From: Prosapia bicincta
Taxonomy: Eukaryota > Arthropoda > Insecta > Hemiptera > Cercopidae
Assembly: GCA_036971475.1 (NCBI GenBank)
Contig: JBAIZL010000002.1
Coordinates: forward strand, 17,097,067-17,161,066
Length of the DNA: 64,000 nucleotides
Reading direction: 5' to 3'
Positions 1 to 12,368 of the stretch are shown here, in pieces. Within the stretch, counting starts at the first letter, position 1, and every line of letters begins with the position of its first letter. Position numbers and translations under genes: made by a program. Below the pieces are notes generated by a model. That model saw only the letters and a list, made by a program, of their open reading frames with translations. It was not told the DNA's origin and ran no database searches.

Positions 1-1998
1 TTACATTCTTGACTAGCTACTTATTGCTAAGAGCAAGAAATATTTTTAATATTGTTTTCATATATTTGAGATGTTTTTGTTGTGCAATTGTTTTGATGTA
101 TTCTCATAAAAATGTCTTATATCACAGGTCTGAAGATGCTTTCGATGACAGCAAAATGTGAGTTTTATGAAAATGTTACATATTTGTTTTAGTTTTTTGA
201 TACACGTTTGTCAGAGAGCATTTAAAATTTGCCGAAGTTTACCTCCTACCTAATTTTAGTATGTATGTTTAAACATTATCTCGGTGGATAATGTCTAGAG
301 TCCCAATCATGGACGGACTCTTGAAGTTGTAAATGGTGCCAAATCCTTCTTTTACTTCAGGGCTGGCTGGCTAACCGTAACTTTCTCATAACGATGTCTA
401 CGAATGCATTGCCCGATTCATTTTTTCTTCTAGATTTCCATTACGTGATCACGATGGTGACTCTCGTCACGGGGTTTTCTTCATACAACTCCACAACTGA
501 ATTAGATTAGCAGTTTTTTCAATGCTTTCCTGTCAGACAACTTTCTTTTAACTGCTTGAATATTCCTGTATCACAGAGGTGATTCATAATGACCGGATCA
601 TCTCCAGTGTTGTGAAATAAGGAATACAGCCAGTTGTGGAGAATGCCTATACCCTGACCCGAAATCTCTATTTAGTCAATACAAGTCCGCTCTTGTCTCT
701 GCATGACCCATACCCAACACCCCCTTACGGTCAGCCTTCAGCATAGTTTAACCTTCCATCGTGCTCCATCAACTGCGGTCCGACATCAAGCCCATTCTCC
801 CATTTTTAGCCGTAATGATTGTCATTTATTTTCTTTTTTTAGTAAAGTAGACAGAATTCTGGACTATTTCAGTTACAATCGCCTTACCTTTGGCAACTGT
901 TTTATTTTTTCTCCTCGTCTGTCTTTCACTTTTTTCTTCTCTCTCTCTCTCTCTCTCTCTCGCTCTCTTTCTCTCTTATTGTTATTCTATCTACATTCAT
1001 ATCCCTTTTCATGTCATTCAAAGACTATTCTATTCTAATTTGCCCTAATACTCTGAAACCCTTACAAATATTTCCTACCGCTTTTCGCTCCTTGCTTATC
1101 ATTTATAGATGGATTGGCCTGGACTCCCATTTCGTTAGCGGATTGGTTACATCTTTCCTAAACCTTCCGAAATAAAATACCTGTTACGAAAAATACAACT
1201 ACTCAACTTGGTAGATGTAAAACCGTTCTTCACCCCTGACTAAGTAGGGCGCACTGGCAGGACAGCTATCACAGAGGGTGGGCGTGTTTTCGGGCCGACA
1301 GCTACATGTTTTATACGGAATAACTAAAACACAAACAGTCCTTGTCAGCTGATAAAAGCTATTAATATTTATGTGCAGAATTTTGTATCCAAACGTTTTA
1401 CGATTCCGTTCCATGCAAACAACACAACCGTGCTTTGTGTTGGATTCGGCTTAATCCATATCTCTTGTTACGATCCTGCCCTATTTGTGCATCACAAATC
1501 CACCGTCCTTTCTGTGTACGGGGTAAACCGAATGCATTCGCCAGCCAAACATGACCTATTTATATCAGATTAATTGTTTTTTTTACAAACGTCTAGGCAA
1601 TTAATACGTACGGGTATATAGTCCGACGCTGGCCACTCAAACGTACATACAGTATAGTACTACTCCAATCAGCTTCATTTGCAATGACCGTGTTTTAAGC
1701 GGTAAGAGTTGTGCTAGAAACCCCTCTCAACCCCTTCTACATATTAATGGCCAAGCATACATAGTATGCTCTTAAAAACTCGCTTAGGGATCACACGGAT
1801 CCAGGTATCCTATAGGTAGTTTATGGGTTATTTTATTTCTTCCAAAAAGTGGATTCTTCCTGCAAACGTAAAACGACCATTTTTTCCTGGTACAAATATC
1901 AATTATATTATCTCCTAAATTTGTACTTAAAAAACATTTAGTTGACTTTCTTAAGGGCTTACGGCGTTGGTACAGAGCCCATCACTAACTCCATAACA
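1..1998. other. AT-rich sequence without a recognised gene
   Basis: No open frame here has recognisable protein similarity, and no RNA gene was seen. Apart from a (CT)n run near 938-976 the sequence looks unique. Short open frames at 703-1038 and 1199-1573 have no domain, codon bias or context that supports coding. Confidence 0.6.
938..976. repeat. (CT)n microsatellite
   Basis: A run of CT dinucleotides with two small interruptions (CGCTCT, TTTCTC). It accounts for the Ser/Leu-rich tail of the open frame that crosses it. Confidence 0.9.
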
Positions 1999-2242
<244 letters not shown>

Positions 2243-2633
2243 ATGGTACGAGTTTGGGTGGAAGTGTTTTGTGTTGGATGTACAATCATACTGGCCTCTA
2301 CTTCTCCCTTTACACTAAACAAGGTAACCCTTAATTACCTTTCGGCTACTCTTGTAAACAGCAACCATACTTAAGGAAAGTAGGCGTAACTCTCCACGTT
2401 ACGTTGTATGGTTCATCTCCCATATCATGCCTTTGTTTTAAAACCATCTGTCGTTCGAATGTTTTTTTACTGTTATCTCTAGTTGAAGCAATAATAATTT
2501 GCAAAAGCCATTAGAACTCTGAAATAGAATAATTACGAAATTTTCATGTTGTAAATAATGCTACAATTAATCAATAATACACACAACTTTGAACCAAAAA
2601 TATGTTTATTGTAATCTTTTTTACATTTTGTTT

Positions 2634-2716
2634 ACAAAGTAACCATCCTCAGAGACATGACATCACATACTCTCATAATGCATATATTGTCATGTCTCTG
2701 AGGATGGTTACTTTGC
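2634..2716. repeat. Inverted repeat, ~29-bp arms, overlapping a hammerhead-like motif
   Basis: The left arm (about 2634-2662) is the reverse complement of the right arm (about 2688-2716), with a spacer of about 25 bp. The right arm supplies the CTGAGGA half of the hammerhead-like motif at 2694-2736, and the left arm is a truncated copy facing the other way. The same foldback layout recurs at other hammerhead elements in the window, so this looks like a small remnant of that class. Confidence 0.7.
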
Positions 2717-2736
2717 AACCGAAATGTATATGAGAC
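2694..2736 (+). ncRNA. Hammerhead-ribozyme-like motif, probably inactive
   Basis: The order fits a type I hammerhead: stem I strand GUCU (2694-2697), CUGAGGA (2698-2704), a stem II hairpin GGUU/AACC, GAAA (2721-2724), a short stem III region (2725-2731) and the returning stem I strand AGAC (2733-2736). The position expected to hold the nucleotide 5' of cleavage (2732) is G, whereas functional hammerheads have A, C or U there. I read it as a decayed ribozyme. Confidence 0.5.
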
Positions 2737-4109
2737 TAGAATAGAAATATTTGTGGTTAGAGGTTATGTATTATTTATTAATAATAAGCCACAGTAAATT
2801 ATTCCAAGTAATATTAATGGTACTTCTGCTGTTGCTGACAGTATGTGCGTACATTAACTGGACATCATTGTTTCCTAGCTGAGTCAAACACGCATAGTTG
2901 GATTTATAAGTCTTCATCTTCTACAGGTTCTGTTACAGAGAGTCAGCAGTCGCCTTCTTACGTACGTTCCGTAAATTCTCGGTTGAATTAAGAAAATATT
3001 ATAAATGAAACTGAAATAATGTTCGTAAAATAATTATAGAATAGGATGAAGAGGCGTTTTTGTAAAAGAAGACAACCAATATTTAAAAACATATTAGATC
3101 TAAAACACTTGACTTTGCTCGCCCCCCAATAGTCACCTTTTGCTCACGGGTGCTACATACCCTATAGACCTTCGTTTCCGTGTCTGGCATGGTAAGAAGC
3201 TTGTCATGGAGGAGCCAATGCAATACGGACTTTCACACCGATGTTCCAATGTTTTTGAAAAGAGTAATATTCCGTGAAATTCAGAACTCGCTAACGCGAT
3301 TAGTCATTCCGTGTACCTAGACAGTGGCGCTATCTGACAAAAACGCATCCCACACTGGGCTCATCGCTACCAACCCCGATTTGAAAGTTAAAACACATAT
3401 TAATTCTAGAAGGCAGAGAGAAACAGGTCGATTTGTTACTGTAAAAGTCCGTGTCTTGAAAAATCTTAGGTTCTACCACCATCACTTAGTAAACGTAAGA
3501 AATTTTATAGATAACAGATGATTTTTGTAAATTTACCGTTAGAATGTGGGAGAAGCTACGTTTTACCAATGAGACGTGGTAAATGTTGGTTTTGGAAATA
3601 AAACGATGAGAATTTCTTAATCATATCTGTCCCTAACGCCGAAAGCGTCCATAAAGACAAGGTTAGGTTAGTTAACATTTACCGTGTTCATCATTTGACG
3701 TATTTCTGAAGTGAAATTTGTAATTTATTAAGCGCATGTTGGTAAAATTTATAATAAATGATAATGACTAAGGCGTCTGGACTTTGTCGATTAATAGTTT
3801 TACCGTTAAATCTAGAGGTCTATTATTATGCGAGCTGTACAGAAAGACATACATTAACTTCGCCGAAATGTTAACAAATTTTGTCCTTAGAAAATATCAA
3901 ATATTTATTTCGTAGCTAAGTAAATTATATTTATTGGCCTTTGATGACTCACATGGTATGTGGTTTTAAAAGAACAGAGTTCATGGTGTTCGCTTCCCAA
4001 ATTTGTTAAGGTTGTGCACATTTCTTGAGAACATAGCTATGGTAACGCATTCGTCATGCTGGACTCACTGTCTTTTATAACTGCACTATCAAATAATATC
4101 TTTTTACTT

Positions 4110-4552
4110 TGTTTTTCAAAAATATGACACGAACACTACATGATGTACGAGTAGTAGTAAGTCAATTCCTACTTAAGTCAACAAAGAAAAAATTTATTTT
4201 AGTTACTTTTCATTAAATAATTAGAATTAATATGAATAAAGTAACATAACCTGTGCGTCAAAACAGCTGCTCTATCACATAACCTATAACACAAAATCAG
4301 CTGTTTTATGAAATCATATTTTATAACTTATTTTAATCAAAATGGAAAGAAATAACTGTATTCCATACCTTGCCCCTTTTGTGAAGTTTATCTTTCATAT
4401 AAAAATAAAACTAACTCATTAAGTTTTATTAATGAATTAATATTTGAAAACACTGTATTAATATCAATTTTCATCCACTTCACGTTTAAAAAAAATGTAT
4501 TTGAACTTGAGTGAATGAATAAAACGTATTTTATTAACGATTGAAAATTTGT

Positions 4553-4637
<85 letters not shown>

Positions 4638-4675
4638 AGAGTGTCAACTAATAGAAGGAATTGAATAATAGTTTA
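4110..4675 (-). repeat. DR480 dispersed repeat, near full length
   Basis: This is one of about 13 copies of a non-coding repeat named DR480 here. Read on the minus strand it starts with CAATTCCTTCTATTAG and CACTCTCC, then a (TA)n tract (4556-4634), a segment resembling CGTTAATAAAATAC, two CAGCTG palindromes about 35 bp apart (near 4265 and 4298), and ends with AGGAATTGACTT. No coding potential was seen. The weak match between the start (TCAATTCCT) and the reverse complement of the end suggests short terminal inverted repeats, as in a MITE, but the boundaries are uncertain. Confidence 0.75.
4556..4634. repeat. (TA)n microsatellite inside DR480
   Basis: Uninterrupted TA dinucleotides. The tract sits at a fixed place in DR480 (after the CACTCTCC start block), also seen in the copies at 14.7, 38.1 and 61.8 kb, so the tract is part of the family or grows from a TA-rich seed within it. 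Confidence 0.95.
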
Positions 4676-5549
4676 AATGCTTTTCTATACAAAAAGCCTC
4701 TATGTTTTAGTTTGTTCTTAATCTATAGTGACTTATTACTTATTAAAAATATATTATTAATATTATTATTTTATACCAATAATAATATTGTATGGAGATG
4801 TTTCAAAGATATTTTTATTAACAATTTTCACTGCTTTACTGCAATTGCAGCCGGTCTGGTTCAACCACACACGCAATAAGTACTTTTAATTAATTTAAAT
4901 GTTACACCTCTTATATTTGCCACAAAATTGTTTCAAACTAACATTTCCACGCTCGTTACTGAACAAAAAAAGCCCGAGGGTCGCCGGCATAGCCCGCCTA
5001 ACAACCCCTTCGGGTCGGTTTATATTAAATCCTTTGCAGAAACTGTTATGATATTGTTTTATGAATTTTGAAATTTTACAAACTTATTCAATTGAAAATC
5101 AGTGTGCACACCGCAAAACTGAAACAATTTTTTTTTTAAATTAACGAAACAAACAAATTTAATTTAACAGAGTTATTTCGGTCTTTCACACAGATTATTT
5201 TAGGTCAAGTGTCATTGTAGATTCAATCGCCATGATGCTGATTATATCCTGAAGGCATTGGTCACCGGTTCTGTAAGTATTTGTGTTTCCACATATTTCA
5301 TATCTGTGTAATACATATTTTTTAATGTATTACATTATAGGTAATATAATACATAAATGTTCAGATCATAAGGGGATTCCAGTTTGGAATACAAATTCTC
5401 TACATTATTTTGAAACTAAATAAGTTTTGTTTAATATTTTACATATCTAAAATTGGACGTAATCTATTTAATATACAAGAAAAATAAATAGGTATATCAG
5501 GTAATATCATTGGTCAGATTCTAACACGGTTGTAGACAATTTATTAGGG
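4676..5549. other. AT-rich sequence without a recognised gene
   Basis: No credible open frame or RNA gene. Nothing supports coding in 4661-4879 beyond an open frame. Confidence 0.55.
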
Positions 5550-5935
5550 CAGATCTTAAGCAAGAGAAAAGGCGATTAGAGTGGAAAGATCGTAAGCAAG
5601 AGAAAAGGTGATATCAATGGAAAGATGTTAAGCAAGAGAAAAGGTGATATCAATGGAAAGATCTTAAGCAAGAGAAAAGGTGATATCAATGGAAAGATCT
5701 TAAGCAAGAGAAAAGGTGATATCAATGGAAAGATCTTAAGCAAGAGAAAAGGTGATATCAATGGAAAGATCTTAAGCAAGAGAAAAGGTGATTTCAGTGG
5801 AAAGATCGTAAGCAAGAGAAAAGGCGATAACAGTGAAAAGATTTTAAGCAAGAGAAAAAGTGGTATTAATGGAAAGATCTTAGCAAGAGTATATGTGAAA
5901 TATCTTACGCAATATAATATTCAAAGGTCCTAGGC
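5550..5935. repeat. 36-bp minisatellite, about 10 copies
   Basis: The unit runs from AGCAAGAGAAAAGGTGATAT through CAATGGAAAGATCTTA. Central copies are almost identical, while those at the edges (for example at 5550-5590 and 5820-5930) have diverged. Because 36 is a multiple of three, open frames pass through on both strands: a 12-residue repeat containing SKRKGDINGKIL on the plus strand and one rich in Leu, Ile, Phe and Pro on the minus strand. Neither has flanking coding features. Degenerate AGCAAGA-type copies continue to about 6110. Confidence 0.9.
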
Positions 5936-6659
5936 AAGATTATAGACAAGGTGGTAAGCAAGTAGAAAGGTTTGTATTCAAGATCTTTAACGAGATAATA
6001 TGCAAGGTTGTATCTTATTACCTTCGTAATAAGATGGTAGACAATATATTAGGCCATATCGTAAGCAAGATTAAAGGTGATGTCATAGGAATTATCGTAG
6101 CAAGAGTATATGTAAAAAATAATATAGTGTTTGATAGGTTGATAAGATTGTCCTTATTTTATAAAACGTGCGAATGACTTCAAAAACGTGTCGATAAAAT
6201 AGTGAGTGACCTCTGCAAGTGCCGACTTGGTTTCTTCGCACAGTTCCAACAAGTGCCCGTATAACAATATAGAGTATCTGCAATGCTTTAAACATGAGGG
6301 ACGGTTTTAATTGTGGCAACAGTTCCCGCATTCGTCATCCCTTGGGAGTGAAACTAAACGGGTAGCGTAACCCACCCTTTCCCGGACATCTGCCGTGTTA
6401 ACTCTGTAATCTAGTCACTCATTGGCCGAGGTCACACTTCCTATAGCTGGCACTAGTAGTTCTAAAGCTATGTTTTAAGGTTATGACTTTTATTCTGAAA
6501 ATGAAAAGGGTTCATTTCGCGTCTGTCCAAGCATACAATTATATACTTCAATATCTTTCGTTTTTATAAAACAAATATTCTTCAAACGAACGATTAAAGA
6601 AAGAGTTACCATTTAGAACTAATATTGTCTCTATTCTGGAGAGTTGAGTTTTCAAGCGG
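5936..6659. other. AT-rich sequence with decayed minisatellite, no gene
   Basis: It holds degenerate relatives of the 36-bp unit (to about 6110), then apparently unique DNA. No gene recognised. Confidence 0.5.
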
Positions 6660-7110
6660 TCCTTTTACTAGTTCGCACTCTTCTTATAGATATTTTGTTC
6701 AAATTGTCAGTCGTTAAAAAGTATTTGTTATTCATTCATTCAAATTAAAATATATTTTTTTTAATTTGTAGCGGAATACAATTGGTGTTGATACAGTTAT
6801 TTCAAATATTAATTCATTAATTAAATTTAAAAAATTAATTTTATATGGAAGGAAAATGTTTCACGGAAGGGGCAAGGTATGCAGTATAGTTATTTCGTCC
6901 CATTAGGCCTAAAATAAGTGACAACATATGATTTCATAAAGCAGCTGGTTTTATGTTATAGGACAGCTATTTAACGAATAGGTCATGTTACTTAATGTAT
7001 ATTAATTGTAATTATTTAATAAAAAGTAACTAGAATAATCTTTTACTTTTTTTACTCAAGTAGGAATTGACTTTAATAAATGTTAGTTTATATTACTTGT
7101 TTGATATTAA
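6660..7110 (+). repeat. DR480 dispersed repeat, diverged copy
   Basis: Contains the diagnostic blocks in plus orientation: the start block near 6670, ATTCATTCATTCAAATT, GGCAAGGTATGCAGTATAG, a CAGCTGG palindrome variant near 6942, and AGGAATTGACTTTAATAAAT followed by ATTACTTGTTTG. It lacks the (TA)n tract of other copies. Confidence 0.7.
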
Positions 7111-8230
7111 AAAAGACAATTTGTTTAACGATACATTTCCTAACTACGCTGCTCATGCAATCCTGTATAAATAAATTATTTGAAACAGTTTTTAGGCTTT
7201 GGTGTGGCCTTATTTAATACAATCGCGAAAGCTTCTATTTTTTAGTTTTTTTTTAAGGATGCTATTTCAACACCATCTATCTGTTCCGTATTAATACATA
7301 CACAATTAAATCGTCTGTCCTTCCTAACGTAAAAATTGGAGAAATATTGTAGGAAATAATGACAACTTAAATCTGTTTATTTGACTTACTTATTGATATA
7401 TTTCTAACTCATCAACCCGTAATGACCAACGTCACTTCAGCTGCTTTACGTCCAGGAGTCATTACGTCTCTATACCTATTCACATTGTTTTCTTATTTTT
7501 CGTCGGTGATAATATCATAATGTCTGTCCAGCAGTTTAAATTCAAGGTATAATAGAAACTCTGGCTAAAATCGATATGATTATAAAGAAAAAGAAAGAAA
7601 ATACATGGCAATCAGTGGGACTGGCCGACGGCAGTGAATAGCTCATCCGAATAGTAAAGTTAATATAATCTAGTTATTGTAGATGATAATAAACGAATCT
7701 AGTTCATATATAGCTATTGTTAGAAGTTGAAAGTTTTAATAAATCAAAATTTGATTAACGAGTATAATTGAAATCTGTTCTTAAAAAGTGTCAGATGCGC
7801 CAGAAATAAGGAAGTAGGGTATAATCGTTTCAAAAGTATCAATAAAAAAATATAACACATTCTAATATTTAATTAATTGTAGTAAGACTTATTGTAGTAA
7901 ATATGAATTCAGATATTTATTAACTGATAATAAATATTAATATTAATAAATGTTAATAGCGATATTTTACATTTATAATGTACAACAAATATAGAAAATA
8001 ACCTACATGTTAAAGCAGCCGCTAAACAACATGAGATATAATATTAGTTGTTGTATGAAATCATAATGTTTACGTATGAAACAACAATTACTTAATTCAA
8101 TTACTATATAATGAGATAACTATTAACTAGTGATAGAGCGTGACAATTTTACCGTGATTTCAACAACATTTGTCCTTCAAATGTTTTAACATTCTGGCAC
8201 GACAAAAGATGTATTCACTTCAAAACATTT
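7111..8230. other. AT-rich sequence, no gene seen
   Basis: No recognisable coding, RNA gene or repeat structure. Confidence 0.5.
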
Positions 8231-8239
8231 TCTTGACGT

Positions 8240-8288
8240 ATGAGTACGTGCGTACGTGCAAACGTGCGCGCGTACTTGCGTGCGTGCA

Positions 8289-8324
<36 letters not shown>

Positions 8325-8470
8325 CGCGTGTGCGTGCGTGTGAGTACGTATGCGCGTGTGTGCGTCCATGCGTGCGCGCGTACGTGTGTGTGTGTGTGTG
8401 TGTGTGGATGTTTGTGTGTGTGTGTGTGTGTGTCTGTGTGTGTGTGTCTGTGTGTGTGTGTCTGTGTGTG
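8240..8470. repeat. Compound (TG)n / (CG,TA)-interrupted microsatellite
   Basis: TG dinucleotides broken by GTACGTGCG-type segments, giving an alternating purine-pyrimidine tract of about 230 bp. Such tracts can adopt Z-DNA. Overlapping His-Thr or Cys-Val open frames are artefacts. Confidence 0.92.
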
Positions 8471-9274
8471 CACAGCACGCGCGAATGCGGAATAACATGT
8501 TAACTTAGCAACACTGTTTTCGTGAATTCACTTATCACTTACACTTTAATGCACTTACACAAGAATCCTATTTAGTATATTTGCTAGTCAACTTTCGAGA
8601 GCTTATCTATTACCGTGCTCTTTAGTGTTCTCTTATTTTCGAGTTTTGGTGAAAAAATTCAAGTGTGATATATATATTTAGAGAAAGAGAGAGAGGGAGG
8701 GAGAGAGAGAAAGAGAGGGGTGCAGGAGGAAGATACATGTTTTCCAATGTCACTCTAGCTTAGCAATATAAAACCGAATAGACTATAAATTACAATGTAA
8801 GTTGCGTAGAGCCGTGTAAACCCCGTTACTTTATGCAGCCCGTGGGAAGCGTTCGGCCTTTCGTCGATATTCCGGACACTCTTTATTAAAAGAAATTTTC
8901 ATCTCACGTCCCAATAATGTCCCTGCAGGACCGACACGTCTGCTCCCGCCGCCAGATGGTTCCTAGAGAGGGGGTTATATATAATAAATACGATACTACA
9001 TGCTTACCCTTTTAAACCACAAAACGCGTTCCGAGGGGACTGGATCACGCATAACTTTCCGCAAGACAGATTTTATGATTCATAATTTTTTTGAGGCCAC
9101 ACCCTTGAGAAAACCTACACAAGAGAACGCAGTTTCCCAATAGGTTTTTGACGAGTCTTTATAAAATAAAAAAATCTCATACCCACGAGTGACGTATCCA
9201 TGTCACTGATTCACCAGTAAGAGTGAAACCTAGCGCAGTACAACTACTTTTAAACTTGAGATGAAAATATCAGG
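8471..9274. other. Unique sequence with a (GA)n run, no gene seen
   Basis: A GA/GGA-rich run lies at about 8676-8720. The remainder has no recognised gene. Confidence 0.5.
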
Positions 9275-9885
9275 ATTTTTTAATTCTTTTTATTAGTTTA
9301 CACTCTCCTTATGTATATCTCGTACAAATTTTCAACTGTTGATAAAATACTTTTTATTCATCCCCTCAAATTCAGATACTTTTTTTTTAAACTTGTAGTG
9401 GATGATACTTGATATTAATACAGTGTTTTCAAATATTAATTCATTAATAAAACTTAATGAGTTAGTTTTATTTTTATATAAAAGATAAACTTCACAAAAG
9501 GGCCAAGGTATGCAATACAGTTATTTCTTTCCATTTTGCTTAAAATAAGTTATAAAATATGATTTCATAAAACAGCTGATTTTGTGTTATAGGTTATGTG
9601 GTAGATCAGCTGTTTTGACGCACAGGTTATGTTACTTTATTCACATTAAAATATTTATTTCGTCAGTAGAATTTAATGAATTAATTTTATTTCTATATGG
9701 AATGAAACTACTCACAAAAGAAGGAAGGTATGTAACATATTTATTTCGTTTCATTTTGTTTAAAATAAGTTATATCATATGATTTGAAAAACAGCTGTGT
9801 TATGTTATAGGTTGTGTGGTAGGACAGCAGTTTTAACCCATAGATTGTTACTTTGTTTTTATTAATAAAAGTAACTCATCTGATT
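9275..9885 (+). repeat. DR480 dispersed repeat with a partial second copy
   Basis: The first copy (about 9275-9650) begins with TTTATTAGTTTACACTCTCC and holds both CAGCTG palindromes (near 9573 and 9608). A second partial copy (about 9668-9885) restarts at the AATGAATTAATTTTATTTCTATATGG block and repeats the same 3' half, with one palindrome changed to CAGCAG. This is a local tandem duplication of the 3' portion or insertion of one copy beside another. Confidence 0.75.
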
Positions 9886-10990
9886 TTTTTCTTTTTAATG
9901 TAATCTTTGTAATATATTGTAACACTGTGCTTTTGATATTGTATTAATCCAAGCAGACTTGAAATTTTTTAGTATTACTTGTTTACTTACATTTTACGGA
10001 AAGGTTTTACATATTTTTGTAAGTTTAAGGGTTATTATGGCCTAAGAAGGATAATTAAGGATTGCGAATGTACAATATCCTCCCTGGTACAAGATGTATT
10101 GAGGATAATAAGGTATCTCCTTTACAGAGTAGAACTTTCCCTAAATAGACCTACTATCTATTGGGATCATAAAGAGGTATGTGCCGGTTGTAGAACTTGT
10201 TAAATGGAGTTAAGCACGACTGAGGTTTGCGAAAAATGTTTAGTAAAGGGCGAACTGGTTGACAGGTGAAGTTGTCTCCATTTTTGTAAAAGTTTTGCAT
10301 CGCTGCATTGAGCCACGAAGCCGTGTTTAAACACTTTCAATTGTTTACAGCGTACATTAGTAAATATGTTTTTTATTAATATGCCTATCTTAAATGAATA
10401 TTTTGTAGCTGTATTATAACATAAAATACGTGGGGGCTATAATTTAGAAAACATAAGCCTATGTGATTTTAAAAAGTGTTTTTTATTTTGTAGTTAAGTT
10501 TGTCCTTTTCCAAATTTTAGAAATTTATGTCGATGCCACTACGCTTTAATGATTCCTGAAGGTTTACTGCACCACAAGGTATAATTTTATTGCCAACATT
10601 ATTTACGTGTTGAAATGAAATATTTTGAAATATTGTCTGAGGGCAATGTTGGGCAACCAGTGCAACACCGTTACTGTAAGTAATGACTACAAGTCTGCCG
10701 AATCAGAAAATTGACAGCCACATTAGCATACACCCTCGCTTACCCCATCCCTTAATCCATTAGTTGATAATTAACGAGGAAATAACGACTGGCAGGGTTG
10801 AGGGGCTGTTTCCTTACTTAGCTTCCCCTAACGCAGAAGAAAGAACTTTACTTTCTGTTGCTTAGGACTCTGGATGCCCAGTTCTGACATATAGATGTGT
10901 ATCGGAAACAATTTTTGGGTTTATTCGAATGTCGTAGCTTCTTACACTAATGCCGTAGCTGATTATTATATCACTACATAGATTCGTATA
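9886..10990. other. Unique sequence, no gene seen
   Basis: A short open frame at 9979-10203 has no recognisable motif. No RNA gene identified. Confidence 0.5.
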
Positions 10991-10994
10991 GGTT

Positions 10995-11073
10995 TTGTGT
11001 GTGGGGGTGTATTTGTGTGTGTGTGTTCGTGTGTGTGTCCGTGTTTGTGGATGTGTGTGTGTGTGTGTGTGTT

Positions 11074-11155
<82 letters not shown>

Positions 11156-11193
11156 TGTGTGTGTGTGTGTGTATCTGTGTCTGTGTGTGTGTA
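10995..11193. repeat. (TG)n microsatellite
   Basis: About 200 bp of TG dinucleotides with interruptions near the 5' end (GGGGTG, TCCGTG). It directly abuts a DR480 fragment. Confidence 0.96.
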
Positions 11194-11209
11194 ATTCTTT
11201 ATTTTTTAT

Positions 11210-11376
11210 TAAATTCCTTCTATTACTTCACACGCTCCTGATATATCTTTTACGAATTTTCAACCGTTAATAAAATACGTTTTCATTCCTCCAATCACGT
11301 TCAAATACATTTGTTTCAACCTGTAATGTTGATGTTGACACAGTTTTTCAAATATTTTTTCAATAATTAAATTATA
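11210..11376 (+). repeat. DR480 5' fragment
   Basis: Matches the first third of DR480: AATTCCTTCTATTACTTCAC, a CAACCGTTAATAAAATACGTTT-like block and TGATGTTGACACAG. It stops near 11376, where a tRNA-like sequence begins. Confidence 0.65.
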
Positions 11377-11384
11377 AAAATTTG

Positions 11385-11450
11385 GGAGTCTAGGCCGGAT
11401 TTGAACTATCTTCATGTTCAAAGTCTAGCGCTTTTGGTACTAAACTAACT
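11385..11450 (-). pseudogene. tRNA-like sequence (Gln-type anticodon region), degenerate
   Basis: On the minus strand the segment has an A-box-like GTTTAGTACC region, a CTTTGAA string like the anticodon loop of a Gln(TTG) tRNA, and a B-box-like AGTTCAAATCC. The acceptor, anticodon and T stems do not pair well, so this is not a functional tRNA. It could be a tRNA pseudogene or the head of a tRNA-derived SINE. Confidence 0.35.
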
Positions 11451-11903
11451 TTCCAATAGCTAGAAGTGTATTTCTCAAAGAAATATATGAATTTTCCTTT
11501 TGCTCCCATCTGGTTATTGTCGAAACATCCATTGTACAACCTTAAATTGTTGTACTTACCACACAGTATTATAAATTAATGCTCTATGAATGAAAAGATT
11601 AAAATGAACAAACAAACTTGATTAACGGTATCGAGCCTTGCTTCACATACAGACAATACCAAAGGAAAGCAAACAGAATGCAAGCGACAAAAAAGTTTAT
11701 AAATAGTAACAAACAAAAATAACAGTCAAAAGCCATAGATAGAAAGCAAAATGGAAAATTGCGATTATAATCAATTTCTATTTTACCCCTTAATATTATT
11801 ATTCTGACCTATGTATATTCATAAAAGAAACTAAAGTAAAATCTTTTTTTAACTTCAGTAGGAATTAATTTTTAAAAAAGTGTTTTATATTAGGTACTTG
11901 ATT
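11451..11903. other. AT-rich sequence, no gene seen
   Basis: No coding or RNA signal recognised. Confidence 0.5.
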
Positions 11904-11993
11904 TTTAAACAAATATTCTTTGAGCTTAGCTTGTGAGGTTATGTTAAAAACAAATAAAAACATACACAAAACTCACAAATTATTCATTTATTT

Positions 11994-12039
11994 ACTCATA
12001 CGCGTTTCAACGACCAAGTCATCATCATCATCAGTGAGT
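11994..12039 (-). ncRNA. Type I hammerhead ribozyme candidate, apparently intact
   Basis: On the minus strand: stem I strand ACUCA (12039-12035), CUGAUGA (12034-12028), a stem II hairpin of GAUGAC against GUCGUU (with G-U wobbles), GAAA, then CGCGUA and the returning strand UGAGU (11998-11994), which pairs perfectly with ACUCA. The predicted cleavage triplet is GUA. Stem III (ACGCGU) is self-complementary with no room for a loop, so a single molecule can hardly form it, but two molecules or tandem copies could. One extra U separates the CUGAUGA box from stem II, as in every related motif in this window. Confidence 0.65.
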
Positions 12040-12325
12040 GTTACTACTACCAACTCTAACTTACAACTCCCACTCGTCTTGATGACAAATTACTTGTTGA
12101 GATGTTCACTTTCATGAAGTTTGGGTATACATCTTTCTTCTGCAACTAGTCAAAAACCAAATATCATCTGATAATAACCTTACTTTCAATTTAAGTTTAT
12201 GTAGTAAATTAAGCTCGATTGACTTGAGTGCCATATTTAAACAAATATTCTTTGAGCTGAGCTTGTGAGGTTATGTTAAAAACAAATAAAAACATACACA
12301 AAACTCACAAATTATTCATTTATTT

Positions 12326-12368
12326 ACTCATGCGCTTTTCAATGACCAAGTCATCATCATCAGTGAGT
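12326..12368 (-). ncRNA. Hammerhead-like motif, cleavage site mutated
   Basis: This is the second copy of the motif at 11994-12039. It keeps CUGAUGA, the stem II hairpin (GAUGAC/GUCAUU), GAAA and the 5-bp stem I (ACUCA/UGAGU). The GUA cleavage triplet has become GCA, losing the conserved U, so it is probably inactive. Confidence 0.6.

Larger units (their letters stand above)
2243..4100. other. AT-rich sequence, mostly featureless
   Basis: Apart from the foldback and hammerhead-like motif at 2634-2736, no gene or repeat was recognised. A short TTAGG-like run (two copies of GGTTA near 3660) is too short to mean anything. Confidence 0.55.

Noticed and set aside
3655..3672. TTAGG-type telomeric repeat
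   Set aside because: Only two GGTTA units; also isolated CCTAACCTAA strings at 47.58 and 57.66 kb. Too short to indicate a telomere or to fix the taxon.
11385..11450. Functional tRNA-Gln gene
   Set aside because: Internal promoter boxes and the anticodon loop are suggestive, but the acceptor, anticodon and T stems do not pair.
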